DNA of 64,000 nt from Arenimonas fontis (GCF_008386465.1 NZ_VUOD01000005.1:124001-188000), one strand, 5' to 3'; positions 21,749 through 30,465 are shown, counted from the first letter of the stretch. The notes: generated by a model from the sequence alone, not told the origin. Translations and numbers: made by a program.

Positions 21749-22201
21749 ATGAGCCCCCTCCTGCCCCGCCCACTGCCCCTGGCCGGCCTGGCCTGGCTCA
21801 CCGGCTTCCGCCGGGTTCCGGAAAACACCGTAGTGACCAAACACCGCTTCGGCCGCTTCGTCGCGGCCCTGGGGCCGGGCTGGCACTGGACCGTGCCGGG
21901 GCTGGACCAGCTGGGCAGCCCGGTCTGCCTGATCGGCCATCACCTGGACGTGCCCGCCGACAGCGGTGCCCATGCCGAGCTCTACTACCAGATCCTCGAT
22001 CCGGCCCAGGCCGGCGAGGCCCTGGACCGGGTGGACGCCCTGGTGCTCGACCAGGCCCGCGACGCCCTGGCCTCGCTCCAGTCGCTGGCCGACGCCACCC
22101 GCCCCCTGGCCGAGGCCCTGAAGGCCGAGCTCAACCGCCGGGTCGGCAAGCTGGGCCTGCGGGTCATCCGCTGCTCGGTCCAGGGCCTGCAGGGCGCCTG
22201 A
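21749..22201 (+). CDS. Miniature SPFH (stomatin-like) domain protein
   Basis: A 150-residue protein whose start ([18 protein letters not shown], then [15 protein letters not shown]) closely matches the first strands of the SPFH/band-7 domain. The remainder keeps the [11 protein letters not shown] and the amphipathic helix ([23 protein letters not shown]) of that domain. It has a short hydrophobic N-terminal stretch but lacks the long C-terminal coiled coil of stomatins and HflK/C, ending right after the SPFH core. It may be a membrane scaffold or a reduced relic. GCGGA lies just upstream of the ATG. Confidence 0.7.
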   Translation: MSPLLPRPLPLAGLAWLTGFRRVPENTVVTKHRFGRFVAALGPGWHWTVPGLDQLGSPVCLIGHHLDVPADSGAHAELYYQILDPAQAGEALDRVDALVLDQARDALASLQSLADATRPLAEALKAELNRRVGKLGLRVIRCSVQGLQGA

Positions 22202-22377
22202 ACCGGCCTCGCCGGCCATCGCCGCAGTCGCCGACGCCCCGGGCGGAAGTCCTACAGCCCGGCAAGGCGTTCGCCGGGAGCCCGGCCGCTCCGGCTCGAC
22301 CAAGGCCTGGCCCGACCCGCAGCCCGGCCCGGCGGCGGAGCGGCCCTCCGGCCCGGTCCAGCCGCAGGCAAAGCCCG

Positions 22378-22392
22378 CATAATCCACGCATG
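22378..22392 (+). promoter_or_regulatory. Leaderless promoter -10 of rsmG
   Basis: The plus strand reads CATAAT, CCACGC, ATG. The -10 box (5 of 6) ends 6 nt before the ATG and no Shine-Dalgarno is present. Confidence 0.6.
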
Positions 22393-23037
22393 ATCCCGTC
22401 CTCGCCCCTGCTTCCGGAACTGGAAGCCGGCCTGATCGCCCTCGGCCTGCCGCCCCGGCCTCTGGCCCAGCGGCTGCTGGACTATCTGGCCCTGCTCTCG
22501 CGCTGGAACCGCACTTACAACCTCACCGCCGTGCGCGACGAGCGCGAAATGCTGTCCCGGCACCTGCTCGACTCGCTGGCCATGTGGCGCTTCCTGCGCC
22601 CGGGCCGGCTGGCCGACCTGGGCACCGGCCCGGGCCTGCCCGGCATCCCGCTGGCCCTGGCCCGGCCCGAGCTCGAGGTCAGCCTGGTCGAAAGCAACGG
22701 CAAGAAGGCCCGCTTCCTGCGCGAGGCCGTCCGCCGCCTGGGCCTGGTCAATGCCCGGGTGCTGGAAGCGCGGGCGGAGGCGGTGGAGGAACCCGGCGCC
22801 TACCCGCAGATCACCGCCCGCGCCCTGGACAGCCTGGCCGGGATCCTGACCGTCGGCGGCCACCTGCTGGCGCCCGAAGGCCGGCTGCTGGCGATGAAGG
22901 GCCAGCGCCCCGATGCCGAGATCGCCGCCCTGCCGCCGGACTGGCGGGTCGAGGCGATCGAACCGCTGACCGTCCCCGGCCTGCCGGGCGAGCGGCATCT
23001 GGTGATCGTGGGCCGGCGGCCGCCGCAACCGGCATAA
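22390..23037 (+). CDS. rsmG: 16S rRNA (guanine-527 N7)-methyltransferase
   Basis: A 215-residue SAM-dependent methyltransferase that modifies G527 of 16S rRNA; loss gives low-level streptomycin resistance in other bacteria. Family motifs present are [12 protein letters not shown], the SAM site [14 protein letters not shown] (near residues 72-85), [11 protein letters not shown], and ITARAL. It precedes parA by 26 nt, the conserved rsmG-parA-parB order near many replication origins; mnmG is not adjacent on the left, so the order is broken upstream. Confidence 0.95.
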   Translation: MIPSSPLLPELEAGLIALGLPPRPLAQRLLDYLALLSRWNRTYNLTAVRDEREMLSRHLLDSLAMWRFLRPGRLADLGTGPGLPGIPLALARPELEVSLVESNGKKARFLREAVRRLGLVNARVLEARAEAVEEPGAYPQITARALDSLAGILTVGGHLLAPEGRLLAMKGQRPDAEIAALPPDWRVEAIEPLTVPGLPGERHLVIVGRRPPQPA

Positions 23038-23063
23038 TCCCCCGTCCGACGCGAGGAGAGAGC

Positions 23064-23849
23064 ATGGGCCGCATCATCGCCATCGCCAACCAGAAGGGCG
23101 GAGTCGGCAAGACCACCACCGCCGTCAACCTGGCCGCCGCGCTGGCCGCGGTACCGCGCCGGGTCTTGTTGGTGGACATGGATCCGCAGGGCAACGCGAC
23201 CATGGCATCGGGCGTGGACAAGCGCGAGATCGGGCGCTCCAGCTGCGAAGTGCTTCTGCGCGAATGCCCGGCCGAGGCGGCGATCATGAAGTCGCCGGAG
23301 GGCTACGACCTGCTGCCGGCCAACATCGACCTGACCGCCGCCGAGATCCGCCTGATGGACGAGGCCGGCCGCGAACAGCGGCTGAAGGAGGCCTTGGCCC
23401 CGCTGCGCGAGCACTACGACTACCTGATCGTGGACTGCCCGCCCTCGCTCTCGCTATTGACCCTCAATGCCCTGGCCGCCGCCGACGGCGTGATCGTGCC
23501 GATGCAGTGCGAATACTTCGCCCTCGAGGGCCTGAGCGCCCTGGTGGACACCATCGAGGCGCTGAAGGCGCGGCTGAACCCGGCGCTGGAGATCGAAGGC
23601 ATCGTCCGCACCATGTTCGACGTGCGCAACAACCTGGCCAATGCCGTGTCCGGCGAGCTGACCCGGCACTTCGGCGACAAGGTGTTTCGCTCGATCATCC
23701 CGCGCAACGTGCGCCTGGCCGAAGCGCCCAGCCACGGCCAGAGCATCCTCGGCTATGACCGCGCCAGCCGCGGCGGCATCGCCTACCTGGGCCTGGCCGG
23801 CGAGATCGTGCGGCGCGAAAAGAAAAAAGTGCTTGAGGAGACCGCATGA
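23064..23849 (+). CDS. parA: Chromosome partitioning ATPase ParA
   Basis: A 261-residue Walker-type ATPase of the ParA/Soj family that positions origins with ParB. The deviant Walker A motif KGGVGKTT lies at residues 11-18, Walker A' is DMDPQGN, and Walker B is IVDCPPS. AGGAGAG lies 8 nt upstream of the ATG, and a CATAAT box at 23033-23038 within the end of rsmG may serve as a -10. The stop codon overlaps the parB start (ATGA). No parS 16-mer was seen in the window. Confidence 0.95.
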   Translation: MGRIIAIANQKGGVGKTTTAVNLAAALAAVPRRVLLVDMDPQGNATMASGVDKREIGRSSCEVLLRECPAEAAIMKSPEGYDLLPANIDLTAAEIRLMDEAGREQRLKEALAPLREHYDYLIVDCPPSLSLLTLNALAAADGVIVPMQCEYFALEGLSALVDTIEALKARLNPALEIEGIVRTMFDVRNNLANAVSGELTRHFGDKVFRSIIPRNVRLAEAPSHGQSILGYDRASRGGIAYLGLAGEIVRREKKKVLEETA

Positions 23850-24754
23850 GCAGCAAGAAGCGCGGCCTGGGCCGCGGCCTGGAAGCCCTGCTGGGCACCG
23901 GCAACAGGGGCGCCGCTCCCGCCGCCGAACCCGCCGGCGCCGGCGACGGGCTGCACACGCTGCCGATCGACCGCCTGCAGCCCGGCCGTTACCAGCCGCG
24001 CACCGGCATGGACCCGGAAAAGCTGGCCGAGCTGGCCGAGTCCATCAAGGCCCAGGGCCTGATCCAGCCCATCGTCGTGCGCGAGATCGGCCGCGACGGC
24101 GACGGCAGCCGCTACGAGATCATCGCCGGCGAACGCCGCTGGCGCGCCGCCGGCCAGGCTGGCCTGACCGAGGTGCCGGTGGTGCTGCGCGAGGTGGACG
24201 ACCGCGCGGTCATCGCCATGGCCCTGATCGAGAACATCCAGCGCGAGGATCTCAACCCGCTGGAGGAGGCCCAGGCGCTGGCACGCCTGATAGACGAGTT
24301 CCACCTGACCCACCAGCAGGCCGCCGAGGCCGTGGGCCGCTCGCGCGCGGCGGTGTCCAACCTGCTGCGCCTGCTGGAACTGCCCGACGGCATCCGCGAG
24401 TTGCTGGAAAGCAAGCAACTGGAGATGGGCCATGCCCGCGCACTGCTGACCCTGGCGCCGCAGGCGGCCCTGGCGCTGGCCCGCGAGGCCGCCGCCGAGG
24501 GCTGGAGCGTGCGCGAGGTCGAGCGGCGCGCCCAGCAGCTGGCCAAGGGCCGGATTCCGGCGCGCAAGCCGGGCACGATGGCCGCGCGCAAGGTGGACGC
24601 CGACATCGCCGCGCTCGAGCGCGAACTGTCGGAGACGCTCAGCGCCAAGGTCGCCGTGCAGCACGGCCGCGGCGGTCGCGGCAAGCTGGTGATCAGCTAC
24701 CACGGCCTGGAGGCGCTGGAAGGCATCCTCGAGCGCCTGCGCGGCGAACGTTGA
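23846..24754 (+). CDS. parB: Chromosome partitioning protein ParB
   Basis: A 302-residue CTPase and parS-binding protein. The N-terminal KKRGLGRGLEALLG matches the ParA-stimulating segment. The ParB/Srx domain follows (QPRTGMDPEKLAELAESI, GERRWRAA near residue 93, ENIQREDLNPLEEAQ), then the helix-turn-helix (HQQAAEAVGRSRAAVSNLLR, near 152-171) and a C-terminal dimerisation domain. Coupled to parA by a 4-nt overlap and followed after 1 nt by an epimerase gene, which may be read from the same transcript. Confidence 0.95.
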   Translation: MSSKKRGLGRGLEALLGTGNRGAAPAAEPAGAGDGLHTLPIDRLQPGRYQPRTGMDPEKLAELAESIKAQGLIQPIVVREIGRDGDGSRYEIIAGERRWRAAGQAGLTEVPVVLREVDDRAVIAMALIENIQREDLNPLEEAQALARLIDEFHLTHQQAAEAVGRSRAAVSNLLRLLELPDGIRELLESKQLEMGHARALLTLAPQAALALAREAAAEGWSVREVERRAQQLAKGRIPARKPGTMAARKVDADIAALERELSETLSAKVAVQHGRGGRGKLVISYHGLEALEGILERLRGER

Positions 24755-24755
24755 G

Positions 24756-25736
24756 ATGACGGTGCTGGTCACCGGCGCCGCCGGTTTCATCGGCGCCTAT
24801 ACCTGCCGGGCCCTGGCCGCGCGCGGCGAGCGCGTGCTCGGCCTGGACGATTTCAACGACTACTACGACCCGGCGATCAAGCGCGACCGGGTGGCGGTGC
24901 TGTGTCCGCAGGTACCGATCGCCGAGCTCGACCTGGCCGACCACGATGCCCTGGCGGCGTTGTTCGAGCGCGAACGACCGACCCGGGTGGTGCACCTGGC
25001 GGCCCAGGCCGGCGTGCGCTACTCGCTGCAGAATCCGCGCGCCTACGCCCGCTCCAACCTGCTCGGCTTCACCCACGTGCTGGAGCTGTGCCGACGGCAC
25101 GGCGTGGAGCACCTGGTCTACGCCTCCTCGTCCTCGGTGTACGGCGGCCGCGCCATCCCGCCCTTCCGCGAGGACCAGCGCATCGACCGGCCGCTGAGCT
25201 TCTACGCCGCCACCAAGGTGGCCAACGAGGCCATGGCCTGGAGCTATGCCCACCTGTACGGGCTGGCCTGCACCGGCCTGCGCTTCTTCACCGTCTACGG
25301 GGCCTGGGGTCGGCCGGACATGGCGCCGGTGCTGTTCGCCCGGGCGGTGCTGGCCGGGCGCGAGATCGCCGTCTACAACCACGGCCGGATGCGCCGCGAC
25401 TTCACCCATGTCGGCGACATCGTCGCCGGCGTACTGGGCGCCCTGGACCATCCGCCGAGCGCCGGGGATGGCGACGGCGCGCCGCACCGGCTGTTCAACC
25501 TGGGCAACCACACGCCGGTGGAGCTGGAACGCTTCATCGCCGTGATCGAACAGGCCGCGGGCCGCCCGGCCCGCAAGCGCTACGAACCCATGCAGCCGGG
25601 AGACATGCCCGAGACCATGGCGGACACGTCGGCGGCGGCGGCGGCCTTCGGCTTCGCTCCGCGCACCGGCATCGAACGCGGCCTGCCCGAGGTGGTGGAC
25701 TGGTGCCGCGACTACTTCGGCCCGGACCGCTACTGA
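24756..25736 (+). CDS. NAD-dependent nucleotide-sugar epimerase (UDP-GlcA 4-epimerase-like)
   Basis: A 326-residue extended SDR with GAAGFIG at residues 7-13, LAAQAGVRYS, the catalytic Ser in ASSSSVYGG and FYAATK (Tyr-Lys) near residue 150. The DDFNDYYDP and GVRYSLQNPRAYARSNL stretches are those of UDP-glucuronate 4-epimerases (CapI/LpsL type), and RFFTVYGAWGRPDMA fits. It would supply UDP-galacturonate for envelope glycans. It directly follows parB and precedes a glycosyltransferase and a LAB_N protein, which suggests a small envelope-glycan operon. Confidence 0.88.
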   Translation: MTVLVTGAAGFIGAYTCRALAARGERVLGLDDFNDYYDPAIKRDRVAVLCPQVPIAELDLADHDALAALFERERPTRVVHLAAQAGVRYSLQNPRAYARSNLLGFTHVLELCRRHGVEHLVYASSSSVYGGRAIPPFREDQRIDRPLSFYAATKVANEAMAWSYAHLYGLACTGLRFFTVYGAWGRPDMAPVLFARAVLAGREIAVYNHGRMRRDFTHVGDIVAGVLGALDHPPSAGDGDGAPHRLFNLGNHTPVELERFIAVIEQAAGRPARKRYEPMQPGDMPETMADTSAAAAAFGFAPRTGIERGLPEVVDWCRDYFGPDRY

Positions 25737-25831
25737 GCCCACACGGCCGGAGTAAGGCCGGCACAGAATTCCTTAATATGCGCGGCGCGACAATCGCGCC
25801 TTCGCAACCTCTCCGAAAGGCTTCGCACGCC

Positions 25832-26557
25832 GTGTACCCGCCCGAACTCTCGGTTGTCGTTCCCGCCTTCAACGAACAGGGCAACATCGGTGCCCTGGTG
25901 GACGAGATAGCCGCTGCGCTGCGCGGTCGGCTCGCCTTCGAGATCATCGTGGTGGACGACCACAGCAGCGACGGCAGCGTTGACGAGCTGCGCGCCGCCA
26001 AGACCCGCACACCGGAGCTGCGGGTACTGCAGCACCTGCGCCAGAGCGGCCAGAGCGCGGCCATCCGCACCGGGGTCAAGGCCGCGCGCGCAACCTGGGT
26101 GGCCACCCTGGACGGGGACGGCCAGAACGATCCGGCCGATCTGCCGCGGCTGCTGGCCACCCGCGACGCCGGCCCGCCCGAGGTGAAGCTCTATGCCGGC
26201 TGGCGCGTCAATCGCCAGGACAGCATCGGCAAGCGCTGGGCCTCTCGCCTCGCCAACGGCATCCGCGCCCGGCTGCTGCGTGACGCCACCCCGGATACCG
26301 GCTGCGGTATCAAACTGTTCGAGCGGGCCGCGTACCTGGACCTGCCCTGGTTCGACCACATGCACCGCTACCTGCCGGCGCTGATGCAGCGGGCCGGCTG
26401 GAAGACCGTCAGCGTGCCGGTGAACCATCGCCCGCGAGCCGCCGGCCGCTCCAAGTACAACAACCTGGGCCGGGCCCTGGTAGGCATTCGCGACCTGATG
26501 GGCGTGGCCTGGCTGATCAAACGCAACCGCCTGACCAGCGTGCGCGAACTGGAGTGA
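25832..26557 (+). CDS. Family 2 glycosyltransferase (DPM1-like)
   Basis: A 241-residue GT-A glycosyltransferase. LSVVVPAFNEQGN starts the domain, IIVVDDHSSDGS holds a nucleotide-binding Asp, and TLDGDGQNDP contains the metal-binding DxD-like motif near residue 94. This pattern is typical of polyprenyl-phosphate sugar transferases. There is no C-terminal membrane pair, but the next gene encodes a separate membrane protein that could anchor it. I favour GTG 25832, which yields the standard N-terminus; ATG 25778 in the same frame would add 18 residues. Neither has a strong ribosome-binding site. Confidence 0.85.
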   Translation: MYPPELSVVVPAFNEQGNIGALVDEIAAALRGRLAFEIIVVDDHSSDGSVDELRAAKTRTPELRVLQHLRQSGQSAAIRTGVKAARATWVATLDGDGQNDPADLPRLLATRDAGPPEVKLYAGWRVNRQDSIGKRWASRLANGIRARLLRDATPDTGCGIKLFERAAYLDLPWFDHMHRYLPALMQRAGWKTVSVPVNHRPRAAGRSKYNNLGRALVGIRDLMGVAWLIKRNRLTSVRELE

Positions 26558-26561
26558 GGGC

Positions 26562-26903
26562 ATGAATCAGGAAATCCTCTGGCTGGCCTGGACCGGCCTG
26601 CACATCACACCCTGGAAGCTGATCGGCTACACCGGCGCACTGATGTTCGGCGGCCGCTGGCTGGTGCAGTTCATCGCCAGCCGCCGGGCTCGCAAACCGG
26701 TGATCCCGCGGATGTTCTGGTACATGAGCCTGCTGGGCAGCGTCATGACCCTGAGCTATTTCATGTTCTCGGCCAAGCAGGACTCGGTGGGCGTGCTGCA
26801 GAACCTGTTCCCCACCTTCACGGCTGCCTACAGCCTGTGGCTGGACATCCGCCACCACGGCTGGCGGCCGAGCGCCGGCGCTTCCGACGCCGGCGGCGGC
26901 TGA
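26562..26903 (+). CDS. LAB_N (lipid A biosynthesis N-terminal) domain membrane protein
   Basis: A 113-residue protein with three hydrophobic helices and the LAB_N signature (GGRWLVQFIASRRARKPVIPRMFWYMSLLGS). In other bacteria this domain stands alone next to, or fused to, DPM1-like glycosyltransferases, or precedes LpxB. GGAGTGAGGGC just before the ATG serves as ribosome-binding site, and the gene begins 4 nt after the glycosyltransferase stop. Together they probably load or flip a lipid-linked sugar; this is inference. Confidence 0.88.
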   Translation: MNQEILWLAWTGLHITPWKLIGYTGALMFGGRWLVQFIASRRARKPVIPRMFWYMSLLGSVMTLSYFMFSAKQDSVGVLQNLFPTFTAAYSLWLDIRHHGWRPSAGASDAGGG

Positions 26904-27264
26904 CCCGGCCCGGCGCGGACCGGCACGAGCTGGCCAGGCGCCAGCCGAGACGCTCGCCTGGCACTGTGGCGCGGGCATAATGCCTTGATTCGGTGACGTT
27001 TTGCTCTACCCTGGCGCGGCCCGCGCGCCTCCGCGCCCGCCTGCGCCCGAGCCCGTCCCTGCTTGTAAGTGCCGGACCTGAAAGGCATAATGCGCGGCTC
27101 GCTCCGCATCCGCCCCATCGGCCCTGGCCCGGGAATGCGATCCCCAGGCCCTGGCGGAGCGTCGCTACACCTCCCGCATCGCAGCGTCCGCGGCCCCGGC
27201 CGGCGGGCGCGGGGCCGAAGCCATCCGGGCCATGGGTGGCCAGTCCTTACCCAGGAGTCGCAAC
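26904..27264. other. Intergenic region upstream of rpmB
   Basis: A 361-bp stretch without a convincing gene. It contains a good promoter at 27063-27091 and a second CATAAT box at 26976-26981 with no clear -35. The 165-170 nt between the promoter and rpmB would form a long GC-rich leader. I could not recognise a known ribosomal leader structure in it. Confidence 0.6.
27063..27091 (+). promoter_or_regulatory. Promoter of rpmB-rpmG
   Basis: TTGTAA (-35, 27063-27068), a 17-bp spacer and CATAAT (-10, 27086-27091) form the closest sigma-70 promoter match I noted in the window. Transcription would start near 27098. Confidence 0.7.
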
Positions 27265-27501
27265 ATGAGCCGAGTTTGCCAAGTCACCGGCAAGGCCGTG
27301 CGGACCGGTAACAACGTCTCGCACGCCAACAACAAGACCCGCCGCCGTTTTCTTCCCAACCTGCATGAGCGCCGCTTCTGGGTGGCCTCGGAGAACCGTT
27401 GGGTGAAGCTGCGCGTTTCCACCGCCGCCCTTCGCACCATCGACAAGAGGGGCATCGACGCCGTCCTGGCCGAGCTGCGTGCCCGCGGCGAGAAGATCTG
27501 A
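27265..27501 (+). CDS. rpmB: 50S ribosomal protein L28
   Basis: A 78-residue ribosomal protein. [10 protein letters not shown] at the N-terminus, [18 protein letters not shown] and the C-terminal [16 protein letters not shown] are diagnostic for proteobacterial L28. AGGAG lies 9 nt before the ATG. It is followed after 13 nt by rpmG, the standard order. Confidence 0.98.
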   Translation: MSRVCQVTGKAVRTGNNVSHANNKTRRRFLPNLHERRFWVASENRWVKLRVSTAALRTIDKRGIDAVLAELRARGEKI

Positions 27502-27514
27502 GGAGGACTGAACC

Positions 27515-27679
27515 ATGGCATCCAAGCGCGACAAGATCCGCCTGATCTCCTCGGCCGGCACCGGCCACTTCTACACCACCGACAAGAACAAGAAGACCAC
27601 GCCGAACAAGATGGAGATCAAGAAGTACGATCCCGTCGTTCGCAAGCACGTGATCTACAAGGAAGGCAAGATCAAGTAA
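27515..27679 (+). CDS. rpmG: 50S ribosomal protein L33
   Basis: A 54-residue ribosomal protein beginning [20 protein letters not shown] and ending [11 protein letters not shown]. It lacks the cysteine pairs of zinc-binding L33 forms, so it is the zinc-independent type. AGGAGG precedes the ATG. A strong terminator follows at 27705. Confidence 0.97.
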   Translation: MASKRDKIRLISSAGTGHFYTTDKNKKTTPNKMEIKKYDPVVRKHVIYKEGKIK

Positions 27680-27704
27680 GCCTCCCGGCGAACACGATCT
27701 TCGG

Positions 27705-27735
27705 AAAACCCGCCCGCGTGGCGGGTTTTCTTTTG
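27705..27735 (+). terminator. Rho-independent terminator of rpmB-rpmG
   Basis: AAAACCCGCC (27705-27714), loop CGCGT, GGCGGGTTTT (27720-27729), then CTTTT. The 10-bp stem is perfect. It lies just before the end of the convergent crcB gene and could serve both strands. Confidence 0.95.
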
Positions 27736-27737
27736 CC

Positions 27738-28130
27738 TCAGCCCTGGCCGGCGCCGGCGCCGAGCAGGCGCATGCCCGCCCACAGCGCCGCCACGCCCAG
27801 CAGCACGCTGCCGCCGGCGTACAGGCCGGCCAGCAGGAGCTCGCCCCGGCGCAGCAGCGCCACCGCGTCCAGGCCGAAGGCGGAGAAGGTGGTGAAGCCG
27901 CCGAGCAGGCCGGTGAACAGGAACAGCCGCGTCTCCGGCCCCAGCACGTGCTGGCGTTCGACCAGGCCGGCCAGCAGGCCGGCGACGAAGCAGCCCAGCA
28001 CGTTCACCGCGAAGGTGCTCCAGGGAAAGCGCTGCTGCAGGCTCAGATGCAGCACCAGCCCGCCCAGGGCGTAGCGGGCGATCGCGCCCAGGCCACCGCC
28101 CACGCCCACCAGCATCAGTGCTTTCAGCAT
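27738..28130 (-). CDS. crcB: Fluoride channel CrcB/FluC
   Basis: A 130-residue, four-helix membrane protein that exports fluoride as a dual-topology dimer. The family motifs GGLGAIARY (residues about 12-20), FAVNVLGCF with the conserved Asn, and GGFTTFSAF (near 77-85, with the phenylalanine/threonine track) are all present. GGGAG lies upstream of the ATG. No fluoride riboswitch is apparent in the short gap before it. It follows the two-component kinase gene on the same strand. Confidence 0.95.
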   Translation of the reverse strand: MLKALMLVGVGGGLGAIARYALGGLVLHLSLQQRFPWSTFAVNVLGCFVAGLLAGLVERQHVLGPETRLFLFTGLLGGFTTFSAFGLDAVALLRRGELLLAGLYAGGSVLLGVAALWAGMRLLGAGAGQG

Positions 28131-28142
28131 CGTCCCGCTCCC

Positions 28143-29465
28143 TCATCCAGCCGGCAGTTCCAGCCGCGCGCGCAGGCCGGCGGGACTGCTGTCCAGCCGC
28201 AACCGGCCGCCGTAACCCTCGGCGATTTCCTGGACGATGGCAAGGCCGAGGCCGGAACCGGGCGTGCGCTGGTCCAGGCGGACGCCGCGGCCGAGGTCGG
28301 CGGGGCTGGCCTCGGCGGGCAGGCCGGGGCCGTCGTCGGCTACCTCGATCCACAGGCGCTCACCCTCCCGTCCCGCGCCCACCCTCACCTGCGCCCGCGC
28401 CCACTTGCCGGCGTTGTCCAGCAGGTTGCCCAGCATCTCCTCCAGGTCCTCACGGCCGCCGGCGAACACCAGGCCGCCCGGCACATCGCCTTCGAAGCGG
28501 AGATTTCGGTCGCCATGCACCTTCGCCATCAGCGCCAGCAGGCGCTCGACCACCGGCGCCACCCCGGTGCGCGCGCGCTGGTCGACGGTGACGCTGCGGC
28601 CGAGGTGGCGGTCCACCGAGGCACGCATCTGCGCCACCTGTTCGCGCACCACCTCGGGCAGGCGCGGGCCGGGGCGCTCGGCTTCCAGCGAGAGCACGGT
28701 CAGCGGCGTCTTCAGCGCATGCGCCAGGTCCTGGGCGGCGGTGCGGGCGCGGCGGACCGTGCGGTCGTGGTGTTCAAGCAGCTCGTTGAGATGGCCGGCC
28801 AGCGGCGCGACTTCGGAAGGCAGGCCGCCCGTCGCCAGGCGATCGATCTCGCCGCGGCGCACCCGCGTCACCTCCTCGGCCAGGCGCGACAGCGGCCGCA
28901 GGCCCAGCATCACCAGCAACACCAGCACCAGCAGCAGGCCGCCGGCGACGATGGCCACGGTGACGGCGGCCACGCGGCGGAAACGCGTGGCATCGGCGCT
29001 CAGCTGGGTGCGGTCGGCGGCGACCAGGAACACCGCCGGCTGCTCCAGGCGCGGGAAGCGCACCGCCTGCAGGCGCGCGCGCAGCGGTTCGCCGCGCGGG
29101 CCGGTGAGGTCCAGGCTGCGGGCCGGGCCGGCGCGCTCCGGCAATGGCGCCGCCAACTCGCCATCCCAGAGCGAGCGCGAGCGGAAGCGTCGATCGCCCA
29201 CCGTCACCCACCAGTAGTGGCCGGAGAAGGGCTGGGCATAGTGCTGGTCCTCGGGCTCGCTGCGCAGCTCGAAGCGGCCGGCCTCGTCCACTTCGGCGCT
29301 GGCCAGCAGGCTTTCCAGCTCCTGCTGCAACTGCCGGTCGAAGGCGCGCTCGCTGGCCTCGGCGAAGGCCTCGCCCAGCCACAGCGCCGCCACCAGCGCC
29401 GCCAGCGCCACGCCCAGCAGGCCTCCCAGCAGCAGGCGCAGGCGCAGCGAGTGCCGGTCGATCAC
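28143..29465 (-). CDS. Two-component sensor histidine kinase (PhoQ/QseC-like)
   Basis: A 440-residue inner-membrane kinase. Transmembrane helices lie near residues 12-30 and 172-195, flanking a periplasmic sensor domain of about 140 residues. A HAMP-like linker follows, then the phospho-acceptor His in DLAHALKTPL near 248, and the ATPase boxes NLLDNAGKWA, DDGPGLP and GSGLGLAIV. It starts with GTG 29465, overlapping the response-regulator stop by 4 nt (GTGA). The signal is unknown; the associated PepSY-like proteins point to envelope or metal/peptide stress. Confidence 0.93.
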   Translation of the reverse strand: MIDRHSLRLRLLLGGLLGVALAALVAALWLGEAFAEASERAFDRQLQQELESLLASAEVDEAGRFELRSEPEDQHYAQPFSGHYWWVTVGDRRFRSRSLWDGELAAPLPERAGPARSLDLTGPRGEPLRARLQAVRFPRLEQPAVFLVAADRTQLSADATRFRRVAAVTVAIVAGGLLLVLVLLVMLGLRPLSRLAEEVTRVRRGEIDRLATGGLPSEVAPLAGHLNELLEHHDRTVRRARTAAQDLAHALKTPLTVLSLEAERPGPRLPEVVREQVAQMRASVDRHLGRSVTVDQRARTGVAPVVERLLALMAKVHGDRNLRFEGDVPGGLVFAGGREDLEEMLGNLLDNAGKWARAQVRVGAGREGERLWIEVADDGPGLPAEASPADLGRGVRLDQRTPGSGLGLAIVQEIAEGYGGRLRLDSSPAGLRARLELPAG

Positions 29466-30124
29466 GGCAGCGCTTCCAGGCGGAAGCCCTTGCCGCGCTC
29501 GGTGACGATGCGGGCGGCGCCGATCTTGCGGCGGATCCGCCCGATCAGCACGTCCAGGGCGTTGGAATCGGGGTCGTAACCCTGTTCGTAGACGTGCTCG
29601 CCCAGTTCGGCGCGGCTGACCACCGCACCCTGGCGGTGCATCAGGTAGGCGAGGATGCGCTGCTCCTGCGCGGTCAGCGCCAGCGGCTCGCCGGCGAGGG
29701 TGAAGCGGTTGGCGTTGTCGTCCAGCACCAGCGCGCCGCACTCGATCAGCGGATGCACGTGGCCGGTGCTGCGGCGGATCAGCGCGCGCAGGCGCAGCAC
29801 CAGTTCCTCGATCGGGAAGGGCTTGACCAGGTAGTCGTCGGCGCCGGCGTCGAAGCCGGCCAGCTTGTCGTGCCAGCGGCCGCGGGCGGTCAGCACCAGC
29901 ACCGGCATGCGCCGGCCATTGCCGCGCCAGGTGTCCAGCACCGACAGACCGTCCATGCCGGGCAGGCCCAGGTCCAGCACCACCGCGTCGTAGTCCTCGG
30001 TCTGGCCGCGGAACTCGGCATCGCGACCATCGGCGGCGCGATCCACCGCGAAACCGGCCTCGCCCAGCGCCTCGGCCAGGCGGCTGGCCAGTTCGGCATC
30101 GTCCTCGGCCAGCAGCACGCGCAT
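29462..30124 (-). CDS. OmpR/PhoP-family response regulator
   Basis: A 220-residue DNA-binding regulator. The receiver has the acidic pair EDD near residues 7-9, the phospho-acceptor Asp in VVLDLGLPGMDG near residue 51 and the switch Lys in VKPF near 101. The C-terminal winged helix carries LTAQEQRILAYLM and ALDVLIGRIRRKIG. Its start overlaps the stop of the upstream PepSY-like lipoprotein gene (ATGA) and its stop overlaps the kinase start, giving a tight three-gene operon. The nearby CTTAAC/ATTAAC repeat may be its own binding site. Confidence 0.95.
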   Translation of the reverse strand: MRVLLAEDDAELASRLAEALGEAGFAVDRAADGRDAEFRGQTEDYDAVVLDLGLPGMDGLSVLDTWRGNGRRMPVLVLTARGRWHDKLAGFDAGADDYLVKPFPIEELVLRLRALIRRSTGHVHPLIECGALVLDDNANRFTLAGEPLALTAQEQRILAYLMHRQGAVVSRAELGEHVYEQGYDPDSNALDVLIGRIRRKIGAARIVTERGKGFRLEALP

Positions 30125-30465
30125 CAGTCGTCCTCGACTTCGATCTCCAGCAACTCACCGGTGCGGGCGTCGTACTCGAACTCCAGGATCACGCCGTCGG
30201 CGCCCAGGATCTCGATCTCATATTCGTGGTTCTCCAGCTCGACCTCCAGCACCTCGCCGGGATGCCGGCTGAGGGCGTCGTCGATCAGGCCGGCCAGCGG
30301 CACGTACTCGCCGCGGGCGACGGCCTCGCGCACGCGATCGTGGTCGCGCGGCGACAGCTGGGCACCGTGCCCGGCCGCCGGCGCCGACGGCCCGGCCGGC
30401 GCCGGGTCGGGCGCGCAGCCCGGCAGCAGCAGGGCGATCAGCAGCAGGGGCAGGCCATTGCGCAT
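30124..30465 (-). CDS. PepSY-like lipoprotein
   Basis: A 113-residue lipoprotein with a lipobox LLLPGC near residue 17. After a Pro/Ala/Gly-rich linker there is one PepSY-like domain (VREAVARGEYVPLAGLIDDAL, VELENHEYEIEIL, FEYDARTGELLEIEVEDD). ATG 30465 was chosen because it starts directly before the hydrophobic core; a frame to 30483 is also open. It is the first gene of the operon with the response regulator and kinase, so it is a likely modulator or target of that system. Confidence 0.85.
   Translation of the reverse strand: MRNGLPLLLIALLLPGCAPDPAPAGPSAPAAGHGAQLSPRDHDRVREAVARGEYVPLAGLIDDALSRHPGEVLEVELENHEYEIEILGADGVILEFEYDARTGELLEIEVEDD

Noticed and set aside
26904-27264. A riboswitch or known ribosomal-protein leader before rpmB
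   Set aside because: No recognisable consensus or strong nested helices could be supported by eye; only the promoter is reported.
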